A DNA stretch of 64,000 nucleotides, taken from assembly GCA_033964015.1 (NCBI GenBank), contig CM066920.1:9639912-9703911 (forward strand), in the 5' to 3' direction. A model generated the notes under the pieces. The model did no database searches. It was given only the letters and a program-made list of their open reading frames with translations, and had not been told where the DNA came from. Made by a program: the position numbers and the translations under genes. The DNA is from Scolanthus callimorphus (lineage: Eukaryota; Cnidaria; Anthozoa; Actiniaria; Edwardsiidae). Of the stretch, positions 45,269 through 57,239 are shown piece after piece. The stretch's first letter is position 1. Each line of letters starts with the position of its first letter.

Positions 45269-47318
45269 CAGTCCAGGATATTGCCTATATAGGAAGCAGG
45301 TTTGTTTTGTGTTGTAAACAAACAAACAGCCAATGAGATGCGAGCTTCGGTAATTACGACATCGTTTCTATGGTAACTATCCCTTTTGGTTCAAGATCTG
45401 TATTCAAACAAAGATGGCGGCGGGCAATGCAATGGTAATAGAAGATTCGCTTTGATTCAAGGATATTATAAAAACACGCCAGTGAATATGTAGTCATTGT
45501 GTTTTTAAGCAAATTGTTATTCAAATGATGGATCTTCCAAGGAATCCAATCAATTTATTCGATCAAAGAAGGTCAACAAGTCATAGGGTTTCGCGCTGTT
45601 CGTGAGCGATTGATATTCATCCTCGACACAGCTGACTTCCCGAACTAAACTCTTCAAGCTTCTCCCTCAAAGTCGCAAGTCATTGGTATTGATTATTATA
45701 TCGACAGAAAGGCAGATAGACCCGGGGGATAATTATACGATTGGCCAGTATCGGTGGCATCGCGTTTTCTCCGGGAGGCCCGTGAACCAGTGAATAATTA
45801 TTCAAGATGTGTTCGTGTTTTGTTCCTCGTATTGCGATATAACCTTACATTTCTAGTCACTTTGCGGATCAGTGTACATCAAAGTAAGGGCAACGAACCA
45901 CACATCTACTTCTGTGTGGAAAATAGGCATCAGTATCACAAAAATGCCATACCGAGTATGATTAGAGTAAGCTTCTGCAGTATTTAAAAACCTCTACACT
46001 CTAACTTAAATTATCTAGTTCAATTTTCCTCCTGTGTGTTTTCTTCACGAACTATAAGCTTAAGTTTTCAATTTGTAAAAGATGGCAAAGGCTTGCAAAC
46101 TAATGCATTGCTTAGAGAAACACATCTAGAATAGTAAGGTATACTTAATATTATTATTAAACACACAATGTTTACAAGATCTTAATGCCAAATAGACATG
46201 TAGTTTTAATATGCAGAGCAACACAATTGTGTTCCAAAGTTTGTCAATATTGTTTATCCTTTTGCAGTATTTCTTTGACATTTACACTTCTGGCTCTTCC
46301 TCCGATTTGCTCATGAATGTTTTCACCTACAAAATAAATATAATAAAAAATGTAAAATGAGATTGTCAAACCCTTATAAGAGTAGTTTCTGTTTTCTAGT
46401 ATCAGAGATAGGCTACTACAAGAAGTTTGATAAGTTTGGTTGTGTAGCTAGGCATCCAACCAAACATCAGAGTTTGGGTAGCTAACAGAGCTCTCATAGA
46501 GTGGATTTCAGATGACGGCCGTGAGTAATTCGCAATTACTTTGAAGGAAACCTATACGTTTTATTCAGAATTGATGTAATTACTTTGCGATTGGTTTCAA
46601 TACAGTCAATGAAAACCGCTCTCATGAGAACTTTGATAACTAAAATCATGCGCACATGACTATTATATGCCCATCTTCAGTACTTAAGGTTCACGAACAT
46701 ATTTTCGAGTTTCATGGTCGATATCTACCTCGCGATGGTCGAGAAGCTGAGGCGAGAAATTATTTTATTCACCTGAAACCCTCTTGCTCAGTCAAATAGT
46801 ATCAGGTTGAGCAGAAAAGCGTATTCTCTTACCAAGTTCCTGTTAATTAAGACTAACAGCCGACCGTCTCACAAACCAAAAACAAAAAATCGCGGCCCAT
46901 CGCGGCCCAAGCGTTTGAAAGCACGAAACTTCACACGATCACTCCAACATAACTCGAAAATTGAACCTCAAAAATAGGCCTCTACAATGAAATAGCAAGT
47001 CTGGAAAATGAAGAAATCTGCGACCAATTGGAGAATATCGAAGCAACAAAGTGATGACCGTGGAAAGCATGTAAGTTTGAAATATACTCACCGCTTACCA
47101 TTACGTGGCTCAATCGAGTTGAAACTTTCCAAGATGGTGGCTCGAGAGCTTCGCTAGCTATTTACATAATCCAAACTTGCAAAGGTTTCTGGGAAAGCAT
47201 TGAAAAAAGCATTGTTTCTGGTTGCGGCGCTCGCGGATTCGTGAGGAGAGCTCAGGAGTGATGACGTCATCTTGAATCCAATTAAACCTGCTTCCTATAT
47301 AGGCAATATCCTGGACTG
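45269..47318. mobile_element. 2.05-kb TIR element without recognisable transposase
   Basis: Inverted ends of about 35 bp start CAGTCCAGGATATTGCCTAT; ATTAC flanks both sides (45264-45268 and 47319-47323), a 5-bp target-site duplication. No transposase frame was seen. Inside are an AAGATGGCGGC site at about 45412 and CCATCTTGG near 47130 on the minus strand followed by ATGGTAAGCGGTGAG, which look like ordinary promoter and first-exon sequence. A copy of the TAGAGC MITE family lies at 46491-46625. Confidence 0.6.
46491..46625. mobile_element. MITE, TAGAGC(G/A)GTTTTCA family, short copy
   Basis: CATAGAGTGGATTTCAGATGAC at the left and CAATGAAAACCGCTCT at the right match the family's inverted ends; the middle carries GTAATTCGCAATTACT and GTAATTACTTTGCGATTG. 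Confidence 0.5.
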
Positions 47319-47861
47319 ATTACTAGTAAAACTGCAAAGTTTGGTGAAGACTGGTTGAATACTGGCCGAGAAATAATGTTTCTAAATTGATGATTTTCAC
47401 AATAAAATGTATGGTGGAAGCGCAGCGCATCGACGCGCTAACAGCCTCGTTTTGTTGTTTTTTCCCCATATACAGTTCTTTGTAAACAAAAAAGGCCAGA
47501 AACCTAAGTTTTGAAAATTCATATCTCAGCCAGTTTTCAAGTAATTCTTCCCAAATTTTGCAGCTTTCCTAATACGGATGTGCTGAATTGAATACTGGAC
47601 TTGGTTTCCTGATAACTATAAGATATTAGTATAATTACTCAAGTGATTGTAAGAATTTCCGCGCACTGATTGGCCGGCGGTCGAGAGGTTCGTTTTCTCT
47701 CGCTATAATCACCTACAGGTGATTATAACATTGAAAGGATTGGGAGTGCGCGCGGAGTTTTGTTATGATCGTAAAAAGTCCAACAAAAACAAGTTTTTGT
47801 CTAAAAACTGATAATTGCTCAAGTCTATTTAACTTGAGCAATTATACTAAAACAATTAGTC

Positions 47862-47944
47862 GCCTCAGGCTCCGTGATCATCGGCGAATAGACACCTCGA
47901 CTTCGTCTTGGTGTCTATTCGCCGATAATCACGGAGCCTGAGGC
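47862..47944. repeat. Near-perfect hairpin
   Basis: GCCTCAGGCTCCGTGATCAT and the mirrored ATAATCACGGAGCCTGAGGC enclose AATAGACACC/GGTGTCTATT, giving arms of about 37 bp and a short loop. An outer inverted pair (AGTATAATTACTCAAG near 47630, CTTGAGCAATTATACT near 47834) lies to its left. Confidence 0.7.
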
Positions 47945-48833
47945 AAAAACTAGAAATATCTATAACTTCGGTCCCTTTTAACGGATTGCCCTGAAACTTG
48001 GGATTATTGCTTACTGCCTATGCGCTCTTCGACTGGAATGTTTAGATTTTAGCTAGCTTATTAATTAAAGATATTAGAATTATATTTATGTTTTTATGAA
48101 ACTGTTTTATTTTTGACGTAGCGTCGCCGGTATTAAACTTTTATTGCTCAACTTGGTTTTCTGACTAATGTCAATGTGATCTTTTCCGTGGTATAGATAG
48201 ATTTTAACTTGGACGCCTGTATCAAAAGTTGAAGATTTCGTGACAGGCTATGACGTCACGATGCGCCCACCTATACTATCGAAATACACGATGTGGTAGT
48301 TCACTCTTGCCCCACAGGGTGGGGAATTTCCAACACGTTTTGCAAGGGTGGGGACAAAAATCTAGTATGACTCAGCTAAAAATCCATGTCCCCACCCTTC
48401 CCCGAGGTTGGGGGTGGGGGATGTGGTTACAATTGACTGCGAGTGCATTACAGCCGCCATGAAGGGGTATATAAAAAAGTGCATCATTTATGGGGCATTA
48501 GGGGAAGCCGGCACAAATACAAAAGCAGTCAGCCAAAAAGCACGAACATATATACACGGACAAGAAAAAAGAAAATATAGAAGAGATCAGATGAAATTAA
48601 AATGAATGTTAAAAAGATTACACTAGGAATTGTCTAATTGAATGGTTAGAATGGTTGCATTACGCTCGCTCATGACGCAAACTATATAGCAATGAGGATA
48701 CAATTTTCAGCATTTATGTTATGCCACGCGTCACGCCATCAGTCTCTTCGCCGCCGCAAATATTGGTCTGCCTGTGGTGACTTCAACATACCGGATCAAA
48801 TGAGCTAAAGTGTGACCGACTCGTGAGTTTCAA

Positions 48834-51800
48834 ATGTCTTTTTCGCTATCTTCCAAACAAGTCCCCAAAATGTCGGGCAATCCAAGGCTTGACCAGGAAT
48901 CTGTTAATTCCAATGTTACAAGCAGCGAAAAGGCGACACTGCTTGAGCAAAGTGCAAGTAATAAAATGTACCACACGGCTGAATCCTCCGCAACTTATCC
49001 AAGCACAACTGAAATCGATCGTAGCCAGTACATGGAAAATACAACTTCGTGAGTACACCTTTCTTTGTTTCCTTACTAAACAAAAATATTCCGAAAACAT
49101 TTAAATCTTATTCGTATACAGAAGATATGAGCATTGTTTGGTTACATTGCGCGCCTACATTATGCGAACAAATTTAACCATCGTTTTGTTTTTGTGTTTA
49201 CAGTAAGTTTAATCATAGCTTGGGTCATTACCCTGGTCATAGACTATTAACATTTATTTTGTTATTGGTTAATATAATACTACAGATATTTTATTATTGT
49301 TGCCAATTAAATATTCATACTATTTAATAATTATTCTGCGTACGGTTGAAAATGTGCTGTATTTGTTCAGGGTTCACTGAGCAATGAAGTTGTTTGTATG
49401 GGTCCCCAGTGGACTACAATATAGGCAATCTTTTACTTGTAGAACTAACTGCAAGGTAGACTTCTTTGAAGTAAACGTATGTTGAATCCATATAGAATAA
49501 CATCCTAAAAACGGTTCCAGGAAATTGCGCATGTGAAACAGGTTCATATTTACTATACGATATTGTTAAGATATTTGGTCAGAGACATCGCGTTATGCTC
49601 GCGTGACGAATTTTCATTAATATTATGCTGCGGTAGTGTAGTGAATATTTTCGAATGGCAAGTCAGGGATGTTGCCGCAGCACCAAGTACTTAAATTTTG
49701 TGAAATGTTCAGCTTATTTTTAGGGTCTTGTTAATCATGCCAAGATCCCCTTGGGACCCCCCACCCCCTGATCTGAACTGTACATTTGACAATGTACAGT
49801 CAAAAGGTATAGTTCAATGTTATATGTCTGCAAATAACTGAAATCAATCAAGCCTGATAAGGCTTTTTGTTAATTTTGTTTTCAGATGGACTAAATTGTG
49901 TGTCTTTTCAACATTAAACTCAGTATAAATATAATAGTTGTCAAGTCATTGTGTAGGGGGCAACAATTGCCTTCTACAGAAATGTGGTCAGCACATTAAG
50001 AAAGCATGTTTTAACACCTTAAATAAAAGCAATACTTACATATTGTAGCTAGGTATGTGGCTTACAGGGGCTGACCCAGGAATTTCTGAAATGGGGGGCC
50101 GGATAGTGAAAACATGGGATGAAAATTTTCAAATTTCCTGCAGCAAATACAGTAAATGTATGGGAAAATCTCCCAAGAAAGGGGGCAGCGGCCCTCTTGG
50201 CCTCCCCCTAAATCCACCCCTGGCTTAAAATTAAATAAAACAAACTACGCAACACAATTGAACCTTCAAGAGAAATGACAATACTGTACATGTATTACTT
50301 CTACCCATGATGAAACATTCTACTTGATTATATCACTAAATTTAGGAGTCTAGCAAGTCTGATGCATGTCATCAAAGGAAATCTTGGTATTGGGATGTTC
50401 AGCCTCCCATTGGCCATGATGAATGCAGGAACAGTGGTATGTCTTCTGAGGATGGGAGATGCATTTTTCATGCATACATGCAAACTCTCCAGATTCTGAT
50501 GGAGGATTTGTATATGAACTCATGATTTCAATTTGGAATTAATTACACTCACACCCTGAAGGTGTGATGGATGTCCCACCATATCCTCATCAGGCAGACC
50601 CCACTCCAACAAATCCCAGTAACCAGTTCTTCCAATGTCTTGCATGGGCACCCTCTCTTACCAGGGCCCTGATCCACTGATAAGGCCACAATGCATCCTT
50701 TATAGACCAGACCAGTGGAGGCATTTAAATATTTTTATGACTGTCCAGCTCCAAAGATGTGATCCCAGTCTTAAACATGAGTGAGTTTTTAAAAATGCAA
50801 TTTAAGCAATTATTTATATGCCTTGTAGGCTGGTCCACTATTGCTACTTGCCGTTGCCATTGTTGCAGTTCACTGTATGCAGTTGCTTGTAAAGTGTAGC
50901 CATATCATCTCTGACAGGTAATTTCTTTTGTCTAGCAGTTGTAGGGCTTTCCAGCCACATATTTTTTGCCCTATGTACCCTCATATGTTAGGTAAAATAT
51001 ATTAACTTTGGATTGTAAATCACTTAAATATTAAACAGACGTTTCATGGCTCCTGCTTCATCAGTGTTAGGAGCCACAAAACGTCTGTTCAATATTTCAA
51101 AATGCGTTATAATCCAAAGTTTAGATATCTTATCTACATACCATTAGCACTACACAGTCTATGCTATATATTAGCATTTTCCTTACTCATGTGTTCAGCC
51201 TCTGCAAGGTCCTCTAAGTGTTTGCATGAATTTCTATGTTCACATTGGGATGTTTTTTTTAGAGGGGGGAGACAGGAGATGGATGCTTTCTGAATGTTAC
51301 TGTGTCATAACTTGTATAGGTGTAGCATGTATATGGTAACTTGTCTAGGTCTAGCATGTATACTTTAGGCCTCTGCAAGGTCCTCCAAGTGTTTGCATGA
51401 ATTTCTTTGTACACATTGTTTGCTTTTTTTTGGGGGGGGGGGGGGGGGGAGAGGATGGGAGACATCTTCTAATGTTGTGCTGTGTACCCTTAAGGCTGGT
51501 TTCCATATAGTCTTATCTGTCGTATCTGTCTCATCAGTCAACCGTGAAACAAAAGAATAATTCCGATTTCCATTGTTTCACGGTCGACTGATGAGACAGA
51601 TACGACAGATACGACTATATGGAAACCAGCCTTTAACGATACTTTCTGGATGTTACTGTGTGGCAACTTGTCTAACATGTATACTATATATTTCCATAGG
51701 GAGGGATCATTATTCCTTGACTATGCACAGGTGGCCGAGAGGTGCATTGAACAATATTATCCCAACAGGTCACATATAGGAAGGTATGAAACAGACAGGG

Positions 51801-54800
51801 AAGGGAGTGCCCTATAATGGACTGCATAAGGATGCCGGGCCCAAAACGGGTAGGGCTTTCAGGGCTTTCAGTTTGAAAAATATATATCTACTTCCTTTCA
51901 GAATAACAAAAGAAACTAAGTTAAGTGTTTTTCAATACAAGATAATCCATAACATTTTACCACATGGCAGTTGGTTATACAAAATGAAATTGGTTGTCTC
52001 CCCATTGTTCTTTTATTGTCAAGAGGTTGAGACCTTGAGTCTTTTATTAGTTAGCTGCCCAATTTCGAGATGTTTTTGGAATAATATTATTATAAGATGG
52101 AATAATGAAACACAGGCACAAATTTTAGTTAATGATAACTACATTTTATATGGCTATAACCCCGAGAAAAACGAGTTTAACTGTTTTAATTATTTACTTT
52201 TACTGGGGAAATTCTATGTGTTGAGAAAAAACGTCTCGAAGTTGCAGAATTTTTTCAGTTTGTGAAATGGAAACTTACCATGAGAAGGAAATGATTGATA
52301 CTAAACTAAAGAAGTTCCGAAGGCCTCTAGCAGTTATATGCAATAAGTTGTAAAATTAGAAGGACGTTAAGGATTGTAATTGTTATTGTAATTTTTATTG
52401 TCAAATTGCATGTAAATTTTCGTAAGGCATTTATAATAAAAAAATAAAAGAAAGTGTTGGGAAAATTGTAATTTAGGTAGTGTAATTTAGGGTCTTAAGA
52501 GGAGTATGTACAAAACCATTACCCCATATAGAGTGGTTTTCACATGACTGTTGTGAAAACAAGTGTAATTGAGCAATCACTAGCCGATCAGAATCGAGAG
52601 AATTCATGGACTTGCTCCTAAATGGCTTTTTTCTTAGCCAATTGCAAGCCGAACCAATTACTAAGTAATTACACAATTGTATTTACTAAAGAATTTGATT
52701 GGCTGAGAAAAATGAGTAGCCAATGAGAATGCAAAGCAATCGCAATTACATAACAAGTCTTGACAGTCATGTAAAATCTGCTCTTGTGTTTCATATGGTA
52801 TAATTTGTACCATTACTTTTACCCATAGCATCAAGAAAACAGAAATTTTAGAAAGGAAAAGATCAGGTTTTATCTCATCATTGTCAGGTCTTGTCTCAGC
52901 TCCAAAAGAGTTTGCTAGCCATTTTTGTTACTGCCATCCCCCACCAAAGATATATTCCTGAATTATTAGTAACCAAATATTCTTGAATAATATTCAATTT
53001 TTAGGATTGTTATAAATGTGTTCCTGTTGATCACGATGTTTGGGTTCTGCGCAATCTACCTTCTTTTTGTGGCAGAAAGCCTACAGCAGGTAATAACCCA
53101 CCTTAGTATATTCATGCAATGCAATGTGTAATTCCAGAAAAAGTCCATAGCCGTTTTGGGTGGGGACTCAAAATTCCTTTTCTGCCCCAATAGAATCACT
53201 ATTTTCACTGTAAAGTCCAGATGGGTGGAGTCGGGGAAAGTCTCAAAACCCCTTCTGTATGGATAATATCTGGAATCACACAATACCTACCACTGAAGAT
53301 GCAGACAACAAGGGGAGTATGTTTCTCAGGGTTGGCACCATAGGTGTCAATCACAAGAACATTTTCAAGACCATAAGGGAATGAGGCCAAAACAACGGTA
53401 CTCAATAGATATCAGGGATGGTGATTAAGGTGGTGGGGTATTGGGTACCCCCACCCCCTAGGGTATCCAGTGGTTAATATTTTCTCCAAGGACAAATAAG
53501 GGATACCCGATTGTCTTGCAGAAATGGGTTGTTCTCTTTGTGTAGACCACAACGATAGGTTTTTGCCATGATTTATCAATGATTTCACGAGATATCGGCA
53601 GTCGAAAATCCGATTTTTAGGAAAATTGATAAAGAGGTGGTGGGTCTCGGGTACCCAGCCCCCTAAACTGGATAAGTACTGTTGTTTTGACCTCGGTAAC
53701 TTAAGCTTATATATAGCCACCATGCCACTTCCCTTTGGGGAATAGTTAAATAATATCGCGGTTAATACGCTTATTTCTATCTAAGAGGTGTAACTTTGCT
53801 CCGCTGCCTAAAGTAGGTTTATTACGAACAACACAGATTAATAGAAAGGAGAAAGGGAACAAGCAACTTCTTACTTAAGTTATAGTATTTTTTTTTTTTT
53901 GCTTTGAAAATTGAAATTTTCCGAACTCAGTTTAGTACAACTCGAAACAAAACAACCTGAGAAAAAATATCTTATTCCCTTTTACATGTAAGTAAATTTG
54001 AAGCAGCAGAAAGGAGTTTAGGAGTACTTACGTTGGGGGATGTTTTTGGCCACGTTTCGAGTGAAGGAAACGTCAAATAATCAACTCTCCAAATGACGAA
54101 CATAATTTTCCCGCCGTTTTGGAAAACGCGCGCGCATTTTCATGACACAGGAAGCCCATGCGTAGACCATTTTTAATAATTGTTTTCATTCATTCCCTCT
54201 GCAGGCATTTGACGCATATACTACTTTCAAGATCGACGTCAAACTCTGGGTCCTTATTGTCACATTGCCAGTGATTTTCCTATCGTTTATCCGGACATTG
54301 AAGATCTTAGCTTTTCTGTCCTCCATTTCAAATGTACTGGCATTATTTGGGACAGTTTGTGTGCTGAATTATGCGCGCAGTACGGTACATTCTAATCACG
54401 ATTTACCAATGGCTCGATGGACGACGTTCCCCCTTGCCTTGGAACTGTGGTTTTTACATATGAGGGAATAGGCGTGGTAAGTGTGTATCCTACGCAGGGC
54501 CGTAGCGCTTACACCCCCCCCCCCCCCCCCCCAGTTTCCCCAAACAACCCTTAAAACGCCCGCTTTTGCACCCTGCAGTTCTCCCAAACAAATAGAGAGA
54601 AAGGACAAAAAAGATCAGATTTGTGCCGACGTTTCGGACAGTCGAAGTCTGATTTACTTTCGACGCTAATCAGAATCGCCGGCTCTCTACAAAAAAAATT
54701 AAAATGGTGAGGCGTCTAAGAGGCCATTTAAGTTCAATGCTACATAGGGCGCATCAAGGAATTTGCGAAAGGGGGAGCTGAATAGTGAAAATTTAGGCAA

Positions 54801-57060
54801 ATACAGTAAATGTATGGAAAAATAACTTCCGAAAAAGGCGGAGGGCCGCGGCTGTCATCATCATCATCATCATTTTATTTTCACATTGCACTTTTTTTGT
54901 ATTTTTTATGTCATAGAGCAGTTTTCACATGACTGTCGTGAAAACAATTGCAATTGAGCAATCACTAGCCAATCAGAATCGAGAGAAATCACGACTTGCT
55001 CCTAAATGGCTTGTTTCTCGGCCAATTGCAAGCCGAACCAATTACTAAGTAATTACACAATTGTATTGACTATAGAATTTGATTGGCTGAGAAAAACGAG
55101 TAGCCAATGAGAACGCAAAGCAATCGCAATTACATAATAAGTCTTGACAGTCATGTGAAATCCGCTCTATTTTTGTGAAAAGTAAGGAGTTATAAGAAAC
55201 AACTCTAATACCAGTTCTTTCTTTTGGCGGCAATGGACTCTTGGAAAGTGACTAGTTCATTATCACAGCATCTTTGAAAAAAATCTATACCATTTATTTT
55301 ATAATGATCTTTCAGATTCTTCCTGTGGAGAATATGATGGCGACTCCTCGATATTTCCGCTGGGTCCTTTATCTTGGAATGGGTTTTGTTACCATGCTCT
55401 ATCTGCTAATGGGAGTACTTGGTGTCTTGTCTTGTGGTTTGAGCTGTCAAGGAAGCATCACTCTTAACTTACCAAATACACCGTGAGTAATAATCCGGCG
55501 CGCCTCTATCACATGGAATGTCTGCAGAAGGAAAAGCTGAACTTCCCATGGCACATGCATGGGAAGTGTTCGGAATTCACGTTTATTATCCATGGGAAAG
55601 CCTAACACTTCCCGTTCTTGTGTCATGGGAAATTCAGCTTTTCCCATTAATGGGTTTCTACAGAAACTCCCTACGTATATAGCTATTTTATTCAAGCAGC
55701 ATCTTTGTATCTGAGGTAGGAGGCATATTCCTTGTGACTTAACACTCTTGCCGTCTTTGGATATCCTATTTATTTCGTATCAGATTCTACATGTCAGTCA
55801 AGCAAGCTATCGCCGCCTCCATCTTCCTAACCTATTTCATCCAATTCTACGTCATCGTGAGCATACTATTCCCATTCGTGAAGAAGAGAATATCAGAGAG
55901 GTTCTTGCTCCCCGTCGAATTATTATTTCGCACCACCATGGTTTGTTTCACTGGTAAGTAAAGCTCTTTGGACTTATTATCGCACCTGAAAGTTTTCGTG
56001 GTAATTGTAATCATACAAAACTAGTATTAACCGGCAGCTCGTGGATAGAACGGATTTCTGACTGTCGAAACTAAATCAGACTTGTGTTTGTATTGGTTAA
56101 GGTCTTGAATCTTTTTTTGTCAGCCAATCAGAATGCGAAAAAAACTTATTCTTGTTTTTGGGTCTCGACGTCCCCTGATCGGTTAGTTGTTGAACTCGTC
56201 TCGTTTCTGATTGGCTAAGTGTATTTACTTTGCGTTTAGTTTTCGACAATCATCTGAAATCTGCTCTATGAGGACCCCTGAATGTTCCCCAAAGGACCAC
56301 TCAATTTTTTAAAAGCCGCACCCCCCAACGGACAAGGTCATTTTTTAGTAACCCCCTCGGAAATTCTTGCTCTACCCCCTTGGGTAGAGGGGGTGCACCC
56401 CCTCGGAAAAACAACACGGAAGACGCTTTTTATTATTGCATCCCCTCGGAAGAACCTACGGAAGAGCCTTTTTTCGGTTTGACCCCCTCAGAAAAGGCCC
56501 TTTTGCTATACCATTCGGAAAACTGAAATGCTGGGTATCGCATAAAAAATCGGGTGCTCGCCTAGGACCATGCGGGGCCCTTCTATGCGAAGCAAAGAAA
56601 CTACAATCTTGGACAAAAGGGTAGAGGAAATCTTTAAAAAATTCTTATCTTTTGATTTTTCGACTAATTTAGGTCCCCTTCTTAAATAGTGACAAGCATA
56701 CTAATTTTTAAATTAGTTAAAACTAAACCAAGAACCGTCGCAAAGTGAAGTAATGTTTGTTCTTTTCTGTTTTCTCTAGCGGGTCTTGCAATTGGAATAC
56801 CACAGCTTGGGAACATGATCTCACTAGTTGGATCACTGGGAAGCACATCCCTTGCGCTAACGTTCCCCGCCGCTATGCACATCGCGACTCTACACTATGA
56901 CAAAAAACTCAGCAAGATTTCTCTGGCCAAAGACATTTTCATCATTGCCATTGGACTTCTTGGCTCAGTCGTTGGTTTCTACACTACATTGAGATTCATC
57001 ATCGAGAACTTTGAGCATCCAAGTTCATCGAGTAATAACAGTACACAGCATATGATGTAG
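48834..57060 (+). CDS. SLC36/PAT-type proton-coupled amino acid transporter (one-base frameshift in exon 6)
   Basis: Nine coding exons: 48834-49048, 50346-50436, 50829-50917, 51700-51783, 53005-53089, 54205-54476, 55316-55482, 55784-55953, 56780-57060. All junctions are GT-AG and phases agree; restored length is 484 residues, close to mammalian SLC36 (about 480). The hydrophilic 71-residue N-terminus is followed by KGNLGIGMFSLPLA in TM1, AIVAVHCMQLLVKC in TM2, DYAQVAERC, then FGFCAIYLLFVAE, a YEGIGV...LPVENMM region, CQGSITLNLPN, and VGSLGSTSLALTFPA near the end. These are the usual SLC36 landmarks, so small amino acids moved with protons at lysosomal or plasma membrane is the likely role. 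Oddity: one base is missing between 54440 and 54441 (Phe near residue 267), which puts TAG at 54469-54471. Intron 4 carries a LINE fragment. Which SLC36 member it corresponds to is unclear. Confidence 0.92.
49049..50345 (+). other. SLC36 intron 1
   Basis: 1.3 kb with donor TTC|GTGAGT and acceptor AAATTTAG|GAG. It contains the sequence shared with the orphan-exon segment near 43.9 kb (GGTCCCCAG block). No other structure was recognised. Confidence 0.75.
51494..51632. mobile_element. Hairpin MITE at TTAA target
   Basis: GGCTGGTTTCCATATAGTC and its inverse fold the whole unit. TTAA lies on both sides (51490-51493 and 51633-51636), the target of piggyBac and Kolobok elements. In SLC36 intron 3. 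Confidence 0.72.
51790..52450 (+). mobile_element. 5'-truncated LINE (reverse transcriptase C-terminal end)
   Basis: An open frame to 52265 contains RITKETKLSVFQYKIIHNIL, LYKMKLVVSPLFFYCQEVET and a SCPISRCFWNN segment. This is the zinc-binding-type C-terminal region found in many animal non-LTR retrotransposon polymerases. It ends in the A-rich AATAAAAAAATAAAAG near 52436-52451. It lies in SLC36 intron 4, same strand, almost directly after exon 4. Confidence 0.75.
52530..52784. mobile_element. MITE, TAGAGC(G/A)GTTTTCA family, copy in SLC36 intron 4
   Basis: About 255 bp with ends GTGGTTTTCACATGACTG and GACAGTCATGTAAAATCTGC. It aligns along its length with 54914-55169. Confidence 0.75.
54914..55169. 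mobile_element. MITE, TAGAGC(G/A)GTTTTCA family, copy in SLC36 intron 6
   Basis: TAGAGCAGTTTTCACATGAC to GTCATGTGAAATCCGCTCTA. TA at both ends could be the target duplication. The interior holds several CCAAT boxes (AGCCAATCAGAATC, TTGATTGGCTGAG). Confidence 0.75.
55514..55672. mobile_element. Hairpin MITE, CCATGGGAAAAGCTGAATT family, copy 2
   Basis: Located just after SLC36 exon 7. GGAAAAGCTGAACTTCCCAT and the mirrored GGGAAATTCAGCTTTTCCCA define it. Confidence 0.7.
56280..56640. repeat. Degenerate CCCCCTCGGAA repeats in SLC36 intron 8
   Basis: The unit ACCCCCTCGGAA(A/G)A recurs about six times with varying spacing. No coding signal. Confidence 0.5.
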
Positions 57061-57072
57061 AAAAGAGGAGAA

Positions 57073-57239
57073 CAGGGAATTCCTGACCCATCTATGGGAA
57101 AAGCTGAATTCCCCATGGTAGAAGAATGGGGAGTGTTCGGATTTCCCATGGCTATCCATGTGAATTCCGAACACTTCCCATGCGTGTGCCTTGGGAAATT
57201 CAGCTTTTCCCATGGATGGGTTTCAATGAAATACCGGGA
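57073..57239. mobile_element. Hairpin MITE, CCATGGGAAAAGCTGAATT family, copy 3
   Basis: It lies right after the SLC36 stop codon, probably in the 3' UTR. The left breakpoint of the tandem duplication falls inside it, leaving a fragment CCCATGCGTGTGCCTT near 59238. Confidence 0.75.
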
